This document shows, piece by piece, positions 29,320-40,370 of a stretch of 64,000 nucleotides of DNA. The notes beneath the pieces were generated by a model. That model worked only from the letters and a program-made list of their open reading frames with translations, was not told the DNA's origin and did no database searches. This DNA is from Mycobacterium asiaticum DSM 44297 (GTDB taxonomy: Bacteria > Actinomycetota > Actinomycetes > Mycobacteriales > Mycobacteriaceae), in NCBI RefSeq assembly GCF_000613245.1, contig NZ_HG964936.1:640175-704174 (forward strand), written 5' to 3'. The position numbers and the translations under genes are program-made. How positions within the stretch are numbered: the stretch's first letter is position 1; every line of letters begins with the position of its first letter.

Positions 29320-30641
29320 GCGCTCAACAGGTCCAGGCCGCGGACTGCCCCGAAGGCGCCACAGGTCCAACAAGCCAACGGCGCGGCTGCGGCCAGCGTC
29401 ACACACCCCAGAGCGTCGACGCCGCGCCGCGCGACCGGCGAGAGCGAGATTGAGGGTGCGATGAAGCCCAGGTACATAGCCGCTGCGGCCGAGGCCGTCG
29501 TCACCGCGGCGATCCACGGTCCGCGGGGCGGCAAGTGCCCGGCCGCGATCACCAGAACAACTGCGGCAGTGACCATTCCGGTATAGGCGAACACCAACTT
29601 TCGTCTGCGATCCAGCCGGGCGTGCAGTAGCAGCAGTCCCGCCGTCAGGGCGGCAAGGAGAATGGCCCGCCGGCTGGTAAGCGCGGCGACCACGGCAGCC
29701 GTGCCGGCGCCGACCGCGAAAGCGGCCCGCAGACTGGTCAACCAACGATCGGCGTGAGCTGTGTTGTCTGCCACTGTCCTGTCGTCGGGGAGTCCAGGTG
29801 ACAGACCGGCCAGCCGCATCGAGAGCCGGGGTGCCACCTCAATCAAACCCAGACATGACAGCGCGGTCACCGCTCCGACGACGTGGGGCGGTGCCGCTGT
29901 CAACACGGCGGTCGTCGCGGCCGCCGCGCCGATCAGCGCGCAGCAGGCCAGCGCGGTCAATACGGTTACCCCGCAGGAGATCAAGCGCATCGACACGACG
30001 GCCGAGGCGGCAACCGCCATGGCGGCGAGCAGCACGTGCGGACCGCCGGGGGCGCCAGGAACGGCGACCAGCCCAGTGAGCGCGGCGAACATGGCGGCGA
30101 TAAGGCTCAAGGTCAGCGCGGCCGTGGACTGGCGGTAGATCCGCTGTACCGCTGCGGCCAGGAACAGCGCGGCGACCGCTGCGAAGCCCGTCGTAAGAGC
30201 GCTATTCAGATCAGGTTGATTGGTGCTGAACGTGTTTCGGATCAGCGCTAGCCCACCGGCGGCGGTCACGGTTACCGCACCGAGCGCGGCGGTGACGTGG
30301 GACGTATCCCGCGGCTGAGCCGGATCGCCCAGCCCGGCCAGTGCCGTCTCGGCCTCGTCCGTGCGGGGTCGGCTGGGTGGCCGGGGCGCTTCGCGGTGCA
30401 ATACGAGCGTGGCGCCGTCTTCGATGCCGTTCTGCGCGAGGGTCGTCGCACCTAACAGCGGTGGTCCGCCCAAGGTACAGAGCAGGTGGCGGTCTGGCAC
30501 CGGGTCCGGACCGCCGAGCAGGTCGACGATGGCCGGGATCAGTGCGGTTACTGGGAGGTCGGCGGGCAACGCTAAATCGACGTCGCCGCTGCCGCTGTGG
30601 ACGGCGACGCGGCGCATATTGGTTGTGGATACTGGGTCCAT
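29316..30641 (-). CDS. eccD4: ESX-4 membrane channel component EccD4
   Basis: 441 aa homologous to Mtb Rv3448. The N-terminal ubiquitin-like domain (about 1-90) includes MRRVAVHSGSGDVDLALPAD and GATTLAQNGIEDGATLVLHR. It is followed by about eleven hydrophobic segments that build the membrane part of the ESX pore. The ATG at 30641 aligns with the Mtb N terminus; the longer frame upstream would cover the eccC4 start. Divergent from eccC4 and coupled to mycP4. Confidence 0.92.
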   Translation of the reverse strand: MDPVSTTNMRRVAVHSGSGDVDLALPADLPVTALIPAIVDLLGGPDPVPDRHLLCTLGGPPLLGATTLAQNGIEDGATLVLHREAPRPPSRPRTDEAETALAGLGDPAQPRDTSHVTAALGAVTVTAAGGLALIRNTFSTNQPDLNSALTTGFAAVAALFLAAAVQRIYRQSTAALTLSLIAAMFAALTGLVAVPGAPGGPHVLLAAMAVAASAVVSMRLISCGVTVLTALACCALIGAAAATTAVLTAAPPHVVGAVTALSCLGLIEVAPRLSMRLAGLSPGLPDDRTVADNTAHADRWLTSLRAAFAVGAGTAAVVAALTSRRAILLAALTAGLLLLHARLDRRRKLVFAYTGMVTAAVVLVIAAGHLPPRGPWIAAVTTASAAAAMYLGFIAPSISLSPVARRGVDALGCVTLAAAAPLACWTCGAFGAVRGLDLLSA

Positions 30642-30691
30642 CAGCGGGACGGTAATCGGACCTCGACTCTCAAGTTTCCCCTTGTCCACAG

Positions 30692-33600
30692 GTGGCTTGC
30701 GACGAAAATCTGTGCGGCATAACGTCGTCGAACTGTGACAGTGGTGACCGAGTGATCGAAATCGCTGCACCGCCCGAGGTGCCGCAGACGGAACCGAGCC
30801 GGCTCGCCGTGCTGCTGCCCGTTGCGCTGTCAGCCGTTGCAATGGCAGTGGCTGCCGGTGTAGCGGTCGCCGGCTCGCCGGTGGCTCGTAACCCGACCTA
30901 TCTGCTGTTCCCGGTGATGATGTCGGCCTCGGCAGTGGTGACCGCAATCGCCGGTCGGGGTCGGCGCCGCGGCGCGTCGATCGATGCAGACCGTGACGAG
31001 TACCTCGCGTACCTGAGCGAGATGAGCAGTCAGGTGACCGAAGTCGCCGGTGCGCAATACATGTCGCTGATCCGGGAGTTCCCGGAACCCGAATGTCTGT
31101 GGACGTTGAGCGCTGATCCCCAGCTGTGGGCGCGGCGGGTGAGCGACTCCGAAGGCGCCCGGGTCCGGGTTGGAGTCGCGAGGCAGCCGCTCGGCACCCG
31201 TCTGGTTGCCGCCCGGATTCCGTCTGAACGGCGCTGCGATCCGGTCACCGTGACGGCGATGCAACGGTTTCTCGAATTGCATGCCACGATCGAGGCGCCG
31301 ACAGTGCTGCGGCTGCGCCCCGGTCACGCGGTCACGGTCGACGGGGACGGCCGGCAGGTGCGGGGCATGCTGCGCGCCGTCGTTTGCCGGCTCGCGTGCT
31401 GCTATGCGCCGGAGGACATGTCGATCGTCGGCGTCGGCGTCGGGTGGGATTGGCTGAAGTGGTTACCGCACAATCGTCATCCCGGACTGACCGACGGGTT
31501 GGGGCCGGCGCGAATGGTGTATCGCAGCGTCGCGCAGGCCCGTATCGCACTGTCCGCGGGGGCGGCGCCGCTGGTGGTGGTGATCGTCGACGTGCCTGAC
31601 GCCGAGCCGGTCCCGGGTGCGATAAGTCTGGTAGTCGGCCGTCACAGGACATCCATCGTGATCCGGCACGCAGACGGGCAGCAGACATTGACCTGCCCGG
31701 ACCAGCTTTCTGAGCTTGAGGCAACCGTGTGCGCGTGCCGCCTGCTGGCCCGCGCCGGCACGGCACCGCTCGCAGGGGGCGGCCTGTTCCTCGATTTTGA
31801 CAACCCGATTGCCCTGTGGCGCAACCAACGCCGGCGCGACCGGCTGAGTGCCCCGATCGGTACCGCAGTCGACGGGCAACCGGTCAACCTGGACATCAAA
31901 GAAGCGGCCGAACAGGGCATGGGGCCGCACGGGCTGTGCGTGGGAGCCACCGGGTCGGGAAAGTCGGAACTGCTGCGCACCGTCGCCCTGGGCATGATCG
32001 CGCGCAACTCACCCGCGGTGCTCAACCTGCTACTGGTGGATTTCAAAGGCGGAGCGGCGTTTCTCGACTTTGTACCGGCACCGCACGTGGCGGCCGTGAT
32101 CACCAACCTTGCCGACGAAGCACCGCTGGTCGTCCGAATGCGCGAATCGCTTGCCGGCGAGATCAGCCGGCGACAGCGGCTGCTCCGCGCGGCGGGCTGT
32201 GCCAGCATCAACGCCTACGAGCAGCGCCGCGCGGACTCCGATCCGCTACCAACACTTTTCATCATCGTCGACGAATTCTCCGAGTTGCTCAGCCAGCATC
32301 CCGACTTCGCGGACATGTTCGTGGCAATCGGCCGGCTGGGGCGGTCGTTAGGGATGCACCTTTTGCTGGCCAGTCAGCGCCTCGATGAAGGAAGGCTGCG
32401 CGGGCTCGAGGCACATCTGTCCTATCGCCTGTGTCTGAAGACCTTGTCCGAGAGCGAATCACGAACCGTGCTCGGTACAACTGATGCCTACCACTTGCCC
32501 AACGCACCGGGTGCCGGCCTCCTGCGCACCGCCGGCGGGCAGCTGATCCGATTCCAGAGCGCGCTCGTCTCACAACCGGGTGCGCCCGCCCGGCCCATCA
32601 GCACCGAGCCTGTGGTGCCACGGAGGTTCACCGCTGAACCCGTCGGGGAAATCACCGAAGCCATCCCAGTGCCGGCGCCGTCCGTCCTGGACGTCGTCCT
32701 CGCTCGGGTCAGGGACCAAGGACCGCCCGCGCACCCGGTATGGCTGCCGCCGTTGAGCACTGCGCCGACCGTTGGCTCGCTGTTGCGCGACGGCGAGCTG
32801 GCGGATTTGTCCGTGCCGATCGGTGTGGTGGACCGGCCCTACGAGCAGTCGCGCACTGCGCTGATGGTCGAGTTGTCCGGCGCCGCAGGCAATATCGCGG
32901 TGGTGGGTGCGCCCCGGGCGGGCAAGTCGACGGCACTGCGCACGCTGCTCACCGCGCTGGCCGCCACTCACGTCCCCTCGCGGCTGCAGTTCTACTGCCT
33001 GGACTTCGGTGGCGGAGGGTTGTTCGCGCTCGATGATCTGCCGCACGTCGGCGCGGTGGCCGGGCGGTCCCAGCCTGGACTCGTCGGGCGCATCGTCGCC
33101 GAACTGGAATCGATTCTGCGAACGCGGGAGTGCCCCGCCCGAGACGGGCGCGGTATGGACTCCCCTGATGTGATACTCGTCGTCGACGGCTGGGCGGTGC
33201 TAAGCCAGCAGTTCGACGGCCTCGAAGAGACCATCACCAGAATTGCGGCGCAAGGACTTTCGTACGGTGTGCACGTCGTGCTGTCGGCATCGCGCTGGGC
33301 GGAGATCAGGCCGGCGCTGAAAGACCAGATCGGCACGCGCATCGAGTTGCGGCTCGGTGATCCGGCGGACTCCGAACTAGACCGCAGGCGAGCCCGAGAG
33401 GTGCCCCGCGACCATCCCGGTCGCGGTCTGAGCCCCGAGGGCCTGCACATGCTGATCGCGCTGCCGGAGCTGGAGAGCGTCGACTTCCGCCGCGACGGTT
33501 CCGCGGCGCCGCCGGTACCGCAGATGCCCGCCCGGGTGAACCACGGGGGCATCCTGGCCGGCAGCGTGGCCGGCGCCGACGGACGGATGCTGCTCGGGCT

Positions 33601-34273
33601 CGGCGAACCCCGCTTGCAGCCGGTCTTCGTCGATCTCGACAACGGCCGGCACCTACTTGTATTGGGCGACAACAGATGCGGGAAATCCGCGACCCTGCGC
33701 GTCCTGTGCCGGGAGATCACCCGCACCAAGACTGCCGCGCAAGCCCAGCTGTTCCTGGTCGACTACCGGCGCACCCAGATGGGTGTCGTCGAGAACGGGC
33801 ATCTGGGCGGTTATGCCATGTCGCCGGCGGCGTTGACCAGGGTGCTGCCGGACCTGATCGGTTTGCTCCGAAACCGGATGCCCACCGCTGACGTCGGTCA
33901 CGCGCACCTGCGAACGAGGTCCTGGTGGACCGGTCCCGACGTCTATGTCGTCGTCGACGACTATGACCTGGTCGCCGCCTCGACCGGCAACCCGTTGCTC
34001 GCGCTGCTCGAATACCTGCCGTACGCAACAGATCTCGGGCTGCACTTGGTGGTGGCGCGACGCAGCGGAGGTGCCGCGCGTGCCTTGTACGAGCCGCTGC
34101 TCGCCGGCCTGCGCGATCTCGGTTGCATAGGCCTGATGATGAGCGGACGCGCCGAGGACGGCGTACTGCTCGCCGCCCAGCCTGTCGGGCCGTTGCCGCC
34201 CGGCCGCGGGGTGCTGATCACCCGCCCCGGTGTCGAACAGGTGGTTCAGGTCGGCTGGGCCGCGCCGGCATGA
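30692..34273 (+). CDS. eccC4: ESX-4 FtsK/SpoIIIE-type ATPase EccC4
   Basis: 1193 aa motor of the ESX-4 system (Mtb Rv3447c). Two membrane helices lie near the N terminus (about 40-90). Three tandem ATPase domains follow, with Walker A Lys at 424 (GATGSGKSE), 745 (GAPRAGKST) and 998 (GDNRCGKSA). Walker B of the first is [11 protein letters not shown]. EccC recognises WXG100 substrates and drives export. The start is uncertain: GTG 30692 is the first possible, GTG 30752 would remove 20 residues. The gene overlaps the next by ATGA. Genes eccB, eccC and eccD of the core are here; no eccE is. Confidence 0.93.
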   Translation: MACDENLCGITSSNCDSGDRVIEIAAPPEVPQTEPSRLAVLLPVALSAVAMAVAAGVAVAGSPVARNPTYLLFPVMMSASAVVTAIAGRGRRRGASIDADRDEYLAYLSEMSSQVTEVAGAQYMSLIREFPEPECLWTLSADPQLWARRVSDSEGARVRVGVARQPLGTRLVAARIPSERRCDPVTVTAMQRFLELHATIEAPTVLRLRPGHAVTVDGDGRQVRGMLRAVVCRLACCYAPEDMSIVGVGVGWDWLKWLPHNRHPGLTDGLGPARMVYRSVAQARIALSAGAAPLVVVIVDVPDAEPVPGAISLVVGRHRTSIVIRHADGQQTLTCPDQLSELEATVCACRLLARAGTAPLAGGGLFLDFDNPIALWRNQRRRDRLSAPIGTAVDGQPVNLDIKEAAEQGMGPHGLCVGATGSGKSELLRTVALGMIARNSPAVLNLLLVDFKGGAAFLDFVPAPHVAAVITNLADEAPLVVRMRESLAGEISRRQRLLRAAGCASINAYEQRRADSDPLPTLFIIVDEFSELLSQHPDFADMFVAIGRLGRSLGMHLLLASQRLDEGRLRGLEAHLSYRLCLKTLSESESRTVLGTTDAYHLPNAPGAGLLRTAGGQLIRFQSALVSQPGAPARPISTEPVVPRRFTAEPVGEITEAIPVPAPSVLDVVLARVRDQGPPAHPVWLPPLSTAPTVGSLLRDGELADLSVPIGVVDRPYEQSRTALMVELSGAAGNIAVVGAPRAGKSTALRTLLTALAATHVPSRLQFYCLDFGGGGLFALDDLPHVGAVAGRSQPGLVGRIVAELESILRTRECPARDGRGMDSPDVILVVDGWAVLSQQFDGLEETITRIAAQGLSYGVHVVLSASRWAEIRPALKDQIGTRIELRLGDPADSELDRRRAREVPRDHPGRGLSPEGLHMLIALPELESVDFRRDGSAAPPVPQMPARVNHGGILAGSVAGADGRMLLGLGEPRLQPVFVDLDNGRHLLVLGDNRCGKSATLRVLCREITRTKTAAQAQLFLVDYRRTQMGVVENGHLGGYAMSPAALTRVLPDLIGLLRNRMPTADVGHAHLRTRSWWTGPDVYVVVDDYDLVAASTGNPLLALLEYLPYATDLGLHLVVARRSGGAARALYEPLLAGLRDLGCIGLMMSGRAEDGVLLAAQPVGPLPPGRGVLITRPGVEQVVQVGWAAPA

Positions 34274-35469
34274 CCCCACACCGTGCCGTCATCGCAGCGG
34301 GACCGACCGGGGTGCACCGGTTATGTTGTGGTACAGCTGATTTCAACGATGTCGGTCTGGCCGCGCTGGAGGCGATCGACGATCCAGTGGGGCTGCTGGG
34401 GGAGGAGCCCGTCTCGGTCGGTTCACTGTGGACGACCGCACTGCGCACGCTGGCGGACGGGCATAGCGGTGGCCCGATCGTCGTGCACCCGTCCTGGTGG
34501 CCGACTCCACGAGTTGGCGTGATCACCGCGGCCGCAGCCACCCTGACCGAGGCCACCGTGCAGCCGCGGTCGTGGCTGACTCGCGGAGGGTCCGCGGATT
34601 CGACGGTGGTGGTGGAAGTCGCCGACCAACTGGTGGCGATCGCAGGACGCGAGGTCGTCGCGGTGTCGCGCCGGACGGAAAAACGGCTCCCCGGGAAGGT
34701 GGCAGACGCCGTCGGGATGACGACGCCATATGGTGCGGTGCTGCTGGATGCGCCCGGCGCAGTGCCGGGCGCACCGCTGCTCGCGGGGGAGATCGCCGCC
34801 GCCCTCACGGCACGCGGGCACATCGTGACGAAGATCGACGACGCCGCGCTGCACCGACGCGCCGCAGCAGCCGCGAAGATCAGTGACCAGCTCGGCCGAC
34901 CAGCGTCGGTGCGGCCGCGGCCCCGAGTGCGTGTTGCGGCCTCGGTCGCTGCCACGGGCGTCGTCACCACGCTGGTCACTGTCTCGGTGCCGGCCACCGA
35001 TGCCGGGGGTCCGCCCCGATCGCCGGAGCCGCAACCGGCCCCGACGACAGTGCTGGTGGAAGGCCAGGTGGCGCTGACCGTGCCGGCGACCTGGCTGACC
35101 CAGCGGGTAATCGCCGGGCCCGGCTCGGCCCGCGTTCAGGTCACCTCGCCGGCGGACCCGGAGGTGGCGCTGCACATCACCCAATCGCCGACACCGGGCG
35201 AGACGCTGACTGGCGCCGCCGACCGGCTCAGACGAGCCATCGACGCCGAACCTGCGGGGGTGTTCGTCGACTTCGACCCGTCCGGCCTCAGCGCCGGCAG
35301 ACCCGCCGTGACCTACCGCGAAGTCCGGCCGGGTCACGACGTGCGCTGGACAGTGCTGCTGGACGGATCCGTGCGCATCAGCGTCGGATGCCAGAGCCGG
35401 CCCCGCTCCCCGGATGCCGTCCGTGACGCCTGCGAGCAGGCCGTGCGTTCGGCCCACGCGGTCCAGTGA
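34270..35469 (+). CDS. Type VII secretion-associated protein (Rv3446c family)
   Basis: 399 aa. The N-terminal part, to about residue 210, is a soluble domain with actin/ATPase-like short motifs. One hydrophobic helix lies near residue 225-245 ([19 protein letters not shown]). A C-terminal domain follows, with [20 protein letters not shown]. This family always accompanies ESX-4 between eccC4 and esxU; its role is not established. The ATG overlaps the eccC4 stop by 4 bp, so it is coupled to the ATPase. Confidence 0.85.
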   Translation: MTPHRAVIAAGPTGVHRLCCGTADFNDVGLAALEAIDDPVGLLGEEPVSVGSLWTTALRTLADGHSGGPIVVHPSWWPTPRVGVITAAAATLTEATVQPRSWLTRGGSADSTVVVEVADQLVAIAGREVVAVSRRTEKRLPGKVADAVGMTTPYGAVLLDAPGAVPGAPLLAGEIAAALTARGHIVTKIDDAALHRRAAAAAKISDQLGRPASVRPRPRVRVAASVAATGVVTTLVTVSVPATDAGGPPRSPEPQPAPTTVLVEGQVALTVPATWLTQRVIAGPGSARVQVTSPADPEVALHITQSPTPGETLTGAADRLRRAIDAEPAGVFVDFDPSGLSAGRPAVTYREVRPGHDVRWTVLLDGSVRISVGCQSRPRSPDAVRDACEQAVRSAHAVQ

Positions 35470-35524
35470 CCTGCTAGGGACAAATAGACGGAACCGAATC
35501 GGGTCCGTGACGGTCCAATCCGGT

Positions 35525-35833
35525 ATGAGCACCCTGAATACCGATTTCGACTTGATGCGCTCGGTCGCGGCCACTACGGATACCCGCAACGAGGAGATCC
35601 GTGCGATGCTGCACGCCTTCATCGGCCGGATGAGCACCGTGCCCACCTCGGTGTGGGGAGGCTTGGCGGCGGCGCGGTTCAAGGACGTCCTGGACCGTTG
35701 GAACGCCGAGTCGACGCGCTTGTACCACGCCCTGCACAGCATCGCCGAGACCATCCGGTCCAATGAGGCCGCGCTGCGCGAGTCCGTGCACAGCCACGCC
35801 CAGCACATAGCCGCGGCGGCGGGCGCACTGTGA
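35525..35833 (+). CDS. esxU: WXG100 protein EsxU (ESX-4)
   Basis: 102 aa helical-hairpin protein with the WxG motif as Trp-Gly-Gly in [12 protein letters not shown] near the middle (Mtb Rv3445c). It starts at ATG 35525 ([14 protein letters not shown]); the frame extends upstream into the Rv3446c gene but is not needed. WXG100 proteins are exported as heterodimers; its partner esxT overlaps its stop by 4 bp. Presumed ESX-4 substrate pair. Confidence 0.93.
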   Translation: MSTLNTDFDLMRSVAATTDTRNEEIRAMLHAFIGRMSTVPTSVWGGLAAARFKDVLDRWNAESTRLYHALHSIAETIRSNEAALRESVHSHAQHIAAAAGAL

Positions 35834-36135
35834 ACGAGGCTGCGCTGTCGTACAACTTCGACGCGATCGAACACTCAGTCCGCCAGGAAATCCACACCAC
35901 CTCCGCACGCCTGGAAGCCGCGCTCGAGGAGCTCCGATCCGGTATCGCGCCCCTGCAACAGCTGTGGACCCGCGAGGCCGCCGCGGCCTATCAGGCCGAA
36001 CAGCTCAAGTGGCATCAGGCGGCCACCGCACTCACTGAGATCCTGAACCAGCTGGGTCACGCGGTCCGTGACGGCGCCGACGAGGTGGCCAGCGCCGATC
36101 GCCGGGCTGCCAACAGCTGGGCACGTCCGTTTTGA
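35830..36135 (+). CDS. esxT: WXG100-like protein EsxT (ESX-4)
   Basis: 101 aa (Mtb Rv3444c). Two long helices flank the turn [17 protein letters not shown], where the Gly of WxG is Arg, as in the Mtb protein as I recall. A YxxxE-type signal is seen in this region (YQAEQ gives YxxE only), so the export signal is not clear. The GTG start overlaps the esxU stop (GTGA). It probably pairs with EsxU for export by EccC4. rplM follows after 168 bp. Confidence 0.92.
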   Translation: MNEAALSYNFDAIEHSVRQEIHTTSARLEAALEELRSGIAPLQQLWTREAAAAYQAEQLKWHQAATALTEILNQLGHAVRDGADEVASADRRAANSWARPF

Positions 36136-36303
36136 CCTGCGGGGATGCCGATCGGTAAGCTGCTCCGTTGGCGTGCGGTACGCCGGGGCTCGGGTCAACG
36201 TCGGTCGCCGAGAACAACCCCAGCCGCAATCGCCTGACCGGCCCCCGGCTCACCCCGGGATCCAACCCGAGCTACCCGGCTCGCAGAGAAAGAGGTAAGC
36301 GCT

Positions 36304-36747
36304 GTGCCTACATACGCGCCCAAGGCGGGTGACACCACCAGGTCGTGGTACGTCATCGACGCCACGGACGTGGTGCTTGGCCGCCTTGCCGTCGCGGCAG
36401 CCAATCTGCTGCGTGGCAAGCACAAGCCGACGTTCGCGCCCAATGTCGATGGTGGTGACTTCGTCATTGTCATCAACGCCGAAAAGGTCGCCATCAGCGG
36501 CGACAAACTGCAGAGCAAGATGGCCTACAGCCACTCGGGTTATCCCGGCGGTCTGCGCAAGCGCAGCATCGGCGAGCTGCTGGACAAGCACCCCGGCCGC
36601 GTGGTGGAGAAGGCGATCGTCGGCATGCTGCCGAAGAACAAGCTGAGCCGGCAGATCCAGAAGAAGCTTCGCGTCTACGCGGGCCCGGAGCATCCGCACA
36701 CCGCTCAGCAGCCCGTTCCGTTCGAGATCAAGCAGGTGGCGCAATGA
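36304..36747 (+). CDS. rplM: 50S ribosomal protein L13 (uL13)
   Basis: Early-assembly large-subunit protein of 147 aa. Seen: [39 protein letters not shown] and [18 protein letters not shown] start after AGAGAAAGAGGTAAGC. The 168 bp upstream of it should contain the promoter of the rplM-rpsI operon; I see no convincing -35/-10 pair. The stop overlaps the rpsI start (ATGA), so the pair is coupled. In Mtb this operon also sits directly downstream of ESX-4. Confidence 0.97.
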   Translation: MPTYAPKAGDTTRSWYVIDATDVVLGRLAVAAANLLRGKHKPTFAPNVDGGDFVIVINAEKVAISGDKLQSKMAYSHSGYPGGLRKRSIGELLDKHPGRVVEKAIVGMLPKNKLSRQIQKKLRVYAGPEHPHTAQQPVPFEIKQVAQ

Positions 36748-37208
36748 CCGAGACCGTGGAAACCACCGAGGCGACCGAGACCGCGGCCGAGGACACGGCC
36801 GCCGCCGAATCGTTCGTGTTCGAGCGCCCCATCCAGACGGTCGGCCGCCGCAAGGAAGCCGTCGTCCGGGTTCGTCTCGTCCCGGGTACCGGCAAGTTCG
36901 ACCTCAACGGCCGCAGCCTAGAGGACTACTTCCCCAACAAGGTGCACCAGCAGCTGATCAAGGCCCCGCTGGTCACCGTTGAGCGGGTGGACAACTACGA
37001 CATCTACGCGCTGCTGCACGGCGGAGGCCCGTCCGGCCAGGCCGGCGCCCTGCGGCTAGGCATCGCCCGCGCGCTGATCGTCGCCTCACCGGAGGACCGC
37101 CCGGCGCTGAAGAAGGCCGGGTTCCTCACTCGCGACCCGCGCGCCACCGAGCGCAAGAAGTACGGCCTGAAGAAGGCCCGCAAGGCGCCTCAGTACAGCA
37201 AGCGCTGA
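36744..37208 (+). CDS. rpsI: 30S ribosomal protein S9 (uS9)
   Basis: 154 aa. An acidic N-terminal extension (about 1-28, Thr/Glu-rich) is typical of mycobacteria. The core follows: [20 protein letters not shown] and [20 protein letters not shown], ending [11 protein letters not shown] with the conserved C-terminal Arg that contacts P-site tRNA. A GC hairpin follows the stop. Confidence 0.97.
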   Translation: MTETVETTEATETAAEDTAAAESFVFERPIQTVGRRKEAVVRVRLVPGTGKFDLNGRSLEDYFPNKVHQQLIKAPLVTVERVDNYDIYALLHGGGPSGQAGALRLGIARALIVASPEDRPALKKAGFLTRDPRATERKKYGLKKARKAPQYSKR

Positions 37209-37225
37209 TCAGTCACTGGCAGGCT

Positions 37226-37244
37226 GCGGGCGTGTATCGCCCGC
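37226..37244 (+). terminator. GC hairpin after rpsI
   Basis: GCGGGCG (37226-37232) pairs with CGCCCGC (37238-37244), a 7-bp perfect stem with loop TGTAT, starting 18 bp after the rpsI stop. There is no T-run, so it would be a mycobacterial-type terminator. The remaining gap to glmM (37245-37356) should carry the glmM promoter. Confidence 0.45.
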
Positions 37245-37356
37245 GCGATATCTATGCATGTTTCGGCGTGTCGCGGGTACTCGACGCACGCTCGCAGCCA
37301 ACAGTGGTTATCTGCACGCTCGCCATGTGTGAGCCAACTGTGAGAGGTTTGTCCGC

Positions 37357-38694
37357 ATGGGTCGACTATTCGGCACCGACGGCGTACGCGGAGTCGCCAA
37401 TCGTGAGTTGACCGCCGAATTGGCGCTCGCCCTGGGCGCCGCGGCGGCGCGCCACCTGGCGGACTCGGCCGGCCCGGGCCGCCGCGTCGCCGTAATCGGC
37501 CGGGACCCGCGCGCCAGCGGGGAAATGCTGGAAGCGGCGGTGATCGCCGGCCTGACCAGCCAGGGCGTCGACGCCTTACGGGTAGGAGTGCTCCCCACTC
37601 CTGCGGTGGCCTATCTGACCAGCGCCTACGACGCCGACTTCGGTGTGATGATCTCCGCGTCGCACAACCCGATGCCCGATAACGGCATCAAAATCTTCGG
37701 CCCGGGTGGCCACAAACTCGACGATGACACCGAAGACCGTATTGAGGACCTGGTTGCCGCTGGCCCAGGGTTGCGCCCGGTGGGCGCGGGCATCGGCCGC
37801 GTTCTGGACGCCGCCGACGCGGCCGACCGCTACTTGCGCCACGTCGGGAAGGCCAGCACCAGCCGCCTCGACGGGCTCACCGTGGTCGTTGACTGCGCGC
37901 ACGGCGCGGCGTCCGCGGCGGCCCCGGCCGCCTACCGCGCGGCGGGCGCCCGGGTCATCGCCATCAACGCCGATCCCAACGGCCTGAACATCAACGACGG
38001 GTGTGGTTCGACGCACCTGGATTCGCTGCGGGCCGCGGTCGTCGATCATCGCGCTGACCTGGGCTTGGCCCACGACGGCGACGCCGACCGCTGCCTGGCC
38101 GTCGACGCCAACGGCGAGCTGGTCGACGGCGACACCATCATGGTGGTGCTGGCGTTGGCCATGAAGGAGGCCGGTGAACTCGCCTCCGACACGCTGGTGG
38201 CGACCGTGATGAGCAACCTCGGGTTGCATCTGGCCATGCGCGCGGCCGGGGTGACGGTGCGCACCACCGGCGTCGGCGACCGCTACGTCCTGGAAGAGCT
38301 GCGGGCCGGCGGCTACAGCCTCGGCGGCGAGCAGTCCGGACACATCGTGATGCCGGCGTTGGGCTCCACCGGTGACGGCATCGTCACCGGGCTGCGGCTG
38401 ATGACCCGCATGGTGCAGACCGGTGCCTCCCTGGCCGTCCTCGCGTCGGCAATGCGGTCGCTGCCGCAGGTGCTGATCAACGTGCAGGTGGCGGACAAGG
38501 CCACCGCCGCCGCCGCGCCGTCGGTGCGCGACGCGGTCGACCGGGCCGAGGCCGAACTCGGCGACACCGGACGAATTCTGTTGCGGCCGTCGGGAACCGA
38601 GCCGATGATCCGGGTGATGGTGGAGGCCGCCGACGAGGAAGTCGCACAACGGTTGGCCGGAACCGTGGCCGAGGCGGTCAGCGCCGCCGGCTGA
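37357..38694 (+). CDS. glmM: Phosphoglucosamine mutase
   Basis: 445 aa (Mtb Rv3441c). It interconverts glucosamine 6-phosphate and 1-phosphate on the way to UDP-GlcNAc. The phosphorylated Ser102 lies in [12 protein letters not shown], the metal loop is [13 protein letters not shown], the sugar-binding loop is [11 protein letters not shown] and the phosphate loop [12 protein letters not shown] is near the C terminus. With glmS, about 4.5 kb away, two steps of the amino-sugar pathway are in this window. Confidence 0.96.
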   Translation: MGRLFGTDGVRGVANRELTAELALALGAAAARHLADSAGPGRRVAVIGRDPRASGEMLEAAVIAGLTSQGVDALRVGVLPTPAVAYLTSAYDADFGVMISASHNPMPDNGIKIFGPGGHKLDDDTEDRIEDLVAAGPGLRPVGAGIGRVLDAADAADRYLRHVGKASTSRLDGLTVVVDCAHGAASAAAPAAYRAAGARVIAINADPNGLNINDGCGSTHLDSLRAAVVDHRADLGLAHDGDADRCLAVDANGELVDGDTIMVVLALAMKEAGELASDTLVATVMSNLGLHLAMRAAGVTVRTTGVGDRYVLEELRAGGYSLGGEQSGHIVMPALGSTGDGIVTGLRLMTRMVQTGASLAVLASAMRSLPQVLINVQVADKATAAAAPSVRDAVDRAEAELGDTGRILLRPSGTEPMIRVMVEAADEEVAQRLAGTVAEAVSAAG

Positions 38695-38744
38695 GCCGGG
38701 AATCTTGCGGGAACCCCGACGCCGCGGGCGGCGTCGGATTAGGT

Positions 38745-39032
38745 ATGAGACTTGATAACGGGGCGGTGCGTTCGGTCGCCGGCCAGTTCAGCGCGGCGGC
38801 CGAACTGATCGACGACGCAGCGCGAATGCATCTAGGGCACTTGGCGTTTGATGGTGCCCGAGCGGGCCGGTCGTACGCGGCAAGGGGAGATGCGGTGCGG
38901 GCCGGGCTGGCCGGGTTGGTGGCCGACCTGGCGCGGTGGTCGCGCGCGGCCGCCGAAATCGCCGTTGCGCTGCGGGTGGGCGCCGACCGCTGCGCGGACG
39001 CCGAGTTGTCTGCCGCCGCCCGGATCGCCTGA
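38745..39032 (+). CDS. Small helical protein, type VII substrate-like (Rv3440c homologue)
   Basis: 95 aa, all-helical and Ala-rich, with two helices separated around HLAFDGARAGRSYAAR. It resembles the EspC/DUF2580-type small partners of type VII secretion. By position it matches Mtb Rv3440c. Its stop overlaps the start of the next gene (TGATG), so the two are translationally coupled as for Esx/Esp pairs. Close to ESX-4. Function unproven. Confidence 0.65.
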   Translation: MRLDNGAVRSVAGQFSAAAELIDDAARMHLGHLAFDGARAGRSYAARGDAVRAGLAGLVADLARWSRAAAEIAVALRVGADRCADAELSAAARIA

Positions 39033-40366
39033 TGATCGATCGATTGGACGTCACCGGACGCCTGGCCGAAGGCCTCCCGGCCGTCGAGCACACCGAGACC
39101 TATGCGCGGGCCTGCCATGATCCGCTGCCGGTCCGTGATCTGTATGGCAGTGAAGACGGACTCGATCTCCATGCGCTGAACGCCGATTGTGCACGGTTGC
39201 GGGAGGCGGGCACCGTGGTCGCCGAGGCCCTGCAGTTGCAGCGCACGCAGCTTGCCGCACTGGCCGAGGCGTGGACCGGAACGGGAGCCCAGGCCGCCGT
39301 TGCGTTCATTCAGCGCCACTGCGACGCGGCGAATGCCGTCATCACCGAAATCCAAACGGCCGCCGCGCAACTCGAGTCGCTACGGGACAACCTGTGGCAC
39401 CTCGTCGACTCGCGAGTTGCGACGACCGTCGCCGTCGATCAGCGCACCGAGGCGCAGCGCCCGGTGTGGCTGGCCGCGGCCGCCGCCGTCACCACCGGCG
39501 CGGCCGATCGGACGCCCGCCCAGGAAGTGGTGGACCGGCAGATAAAACCGTACGTGGACAACGTAATTCGCCAGGATTGGATCACCGCTATGCGTTCCAC
39601 GACGGCGGCTGTGGCCGCGTCGTACGACATCGTCGTCGACCGACTGGGCGCCGTGCCGCGAGCCTCGTTCGAGATTCCCAGCGATCTCGGGCCGGGTAGC
39701 CCCCTGGCGGCGGCGGCCACGGCTACGCCCGCGGTCGTCACGGGCCTGCCGCTGGTTCCGGTTTCCAGCGGCGGCTCATCGTTTCCGCCACCGTCGGTCG
39801 CCGCAGCGCCGTCGGCAGCTCCGGGGCCGGTGGCGCCGAATGTGCCACTGACACAGCCGGACTGGGGAACGGGGCCGAGTGGTGCTTCTGGCATGTCGGG
39901 CGGCGGGTCCGGCACGTCCGGCGGGGGCCTGGGCGGTGGCGGTGACCTCAGTGGTCTCGGCGGGGTTGGCGGGCTCGGCGGTCTCGGCGGGCTCGCCGGC
40001 CGGATCGTCCAGGCGATGGGCGGTCTGCTGGATTCGACGGCCGACCCGCCCGGCGACGACGCATTGGGAGCAGACCCCGACGACGATCCGGACGGGGAAC
40101 GGAAGAAGCCGCGCCATCCTGGGGATGACGACGCAACACGGGTCGCCAAGACGTCTTCGCCGGGTCAACCGGCGGGCGAGCAACCCCCGCCCCTACAACC
40201 GGCGGCCGAGCCGTTCCCGTCCGGTCAACCGGCCGGGTCATCGCCGGCCGGTTCTCCCGCGGCCGCTCCGGCGGCTCAACCCCCGCCGGCCCAGGTCCCG
40301 CCCATGCCCGCAGGGAAGACGCCCTGCGAGATCGCCGCGGACGAGCTGCCGAAGGCGGGGCAATGA
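39032..40366 (+). CDS. WXG-containing, Pro/Gly-rich protein, candidate ESX-4 substrate (Rv3439c homologue)
   Basis: 444 aa. N-terminal about 1-150 is helical with a Trp-Thr-Gly (WxG) turn in ALAEAWTGTGAQAAVAF, as in long WXG proteins. A middle part (about 150-215) is followed by a Gly/Pro low-complexity region (about 240-330), a charged Asp/Lys stretch (DPDDDPDGERKKPRHPGD) and a Pro-rich tail ending in GKTPCEIAADELPKAGQ. No catalytic domain is recognised. I started at ATG 39032, coupled to the upstream small gene; the frame extends to 38936. By context a type VII substrate or surface protein. Confidence 0.65.
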   Translation: MIDRLDVTGRLAEGLPAVEHTETYARACHDPLPVRDLYGSEDGLDLHALNADCARLREAGTVVAEALQLQRTQLAALAEAWTGTGAQAAVAFIQRHCDAANAVITEIQTAAAQLESLRDNLWHLVDSRVATTVAVDQRTEAQRPVWLAAAAAVTTGAADRTPAQEVVDRQIKPYVDNVIRQDWITAMRSTTAAVAASYDIVVDRLGAVPRASFEIPSDLGPGSPLAAAATATPAVVTGLPLVPVSSGGSSFPPPSVAAAPSAAPGPVAPNVPLTQPDWGTGPSGASGMSGGGSGTSGGGLGGGGDLSGLGGVGGLGGLGGLAGRIVQAMGGLLDSTADPPGDDALGADPDDDPDGERKKPRHPGDDDATRVAKTSSPGQPAGEQPPPLQPAAEPFPSGQPAGSSPAGSPAAAPAAQPPPAQVPPMPAGKTPCEIAADELPKAGQ

Positions 40367-40370
40367 GCGG

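Noticed and set aside
29320..29745. Upstream extension of the mycP4 frame
   Set aside because: It lies inside eccD4; the signal peptide begins at the GTG 29319 that overlaps the eccD4 stop.
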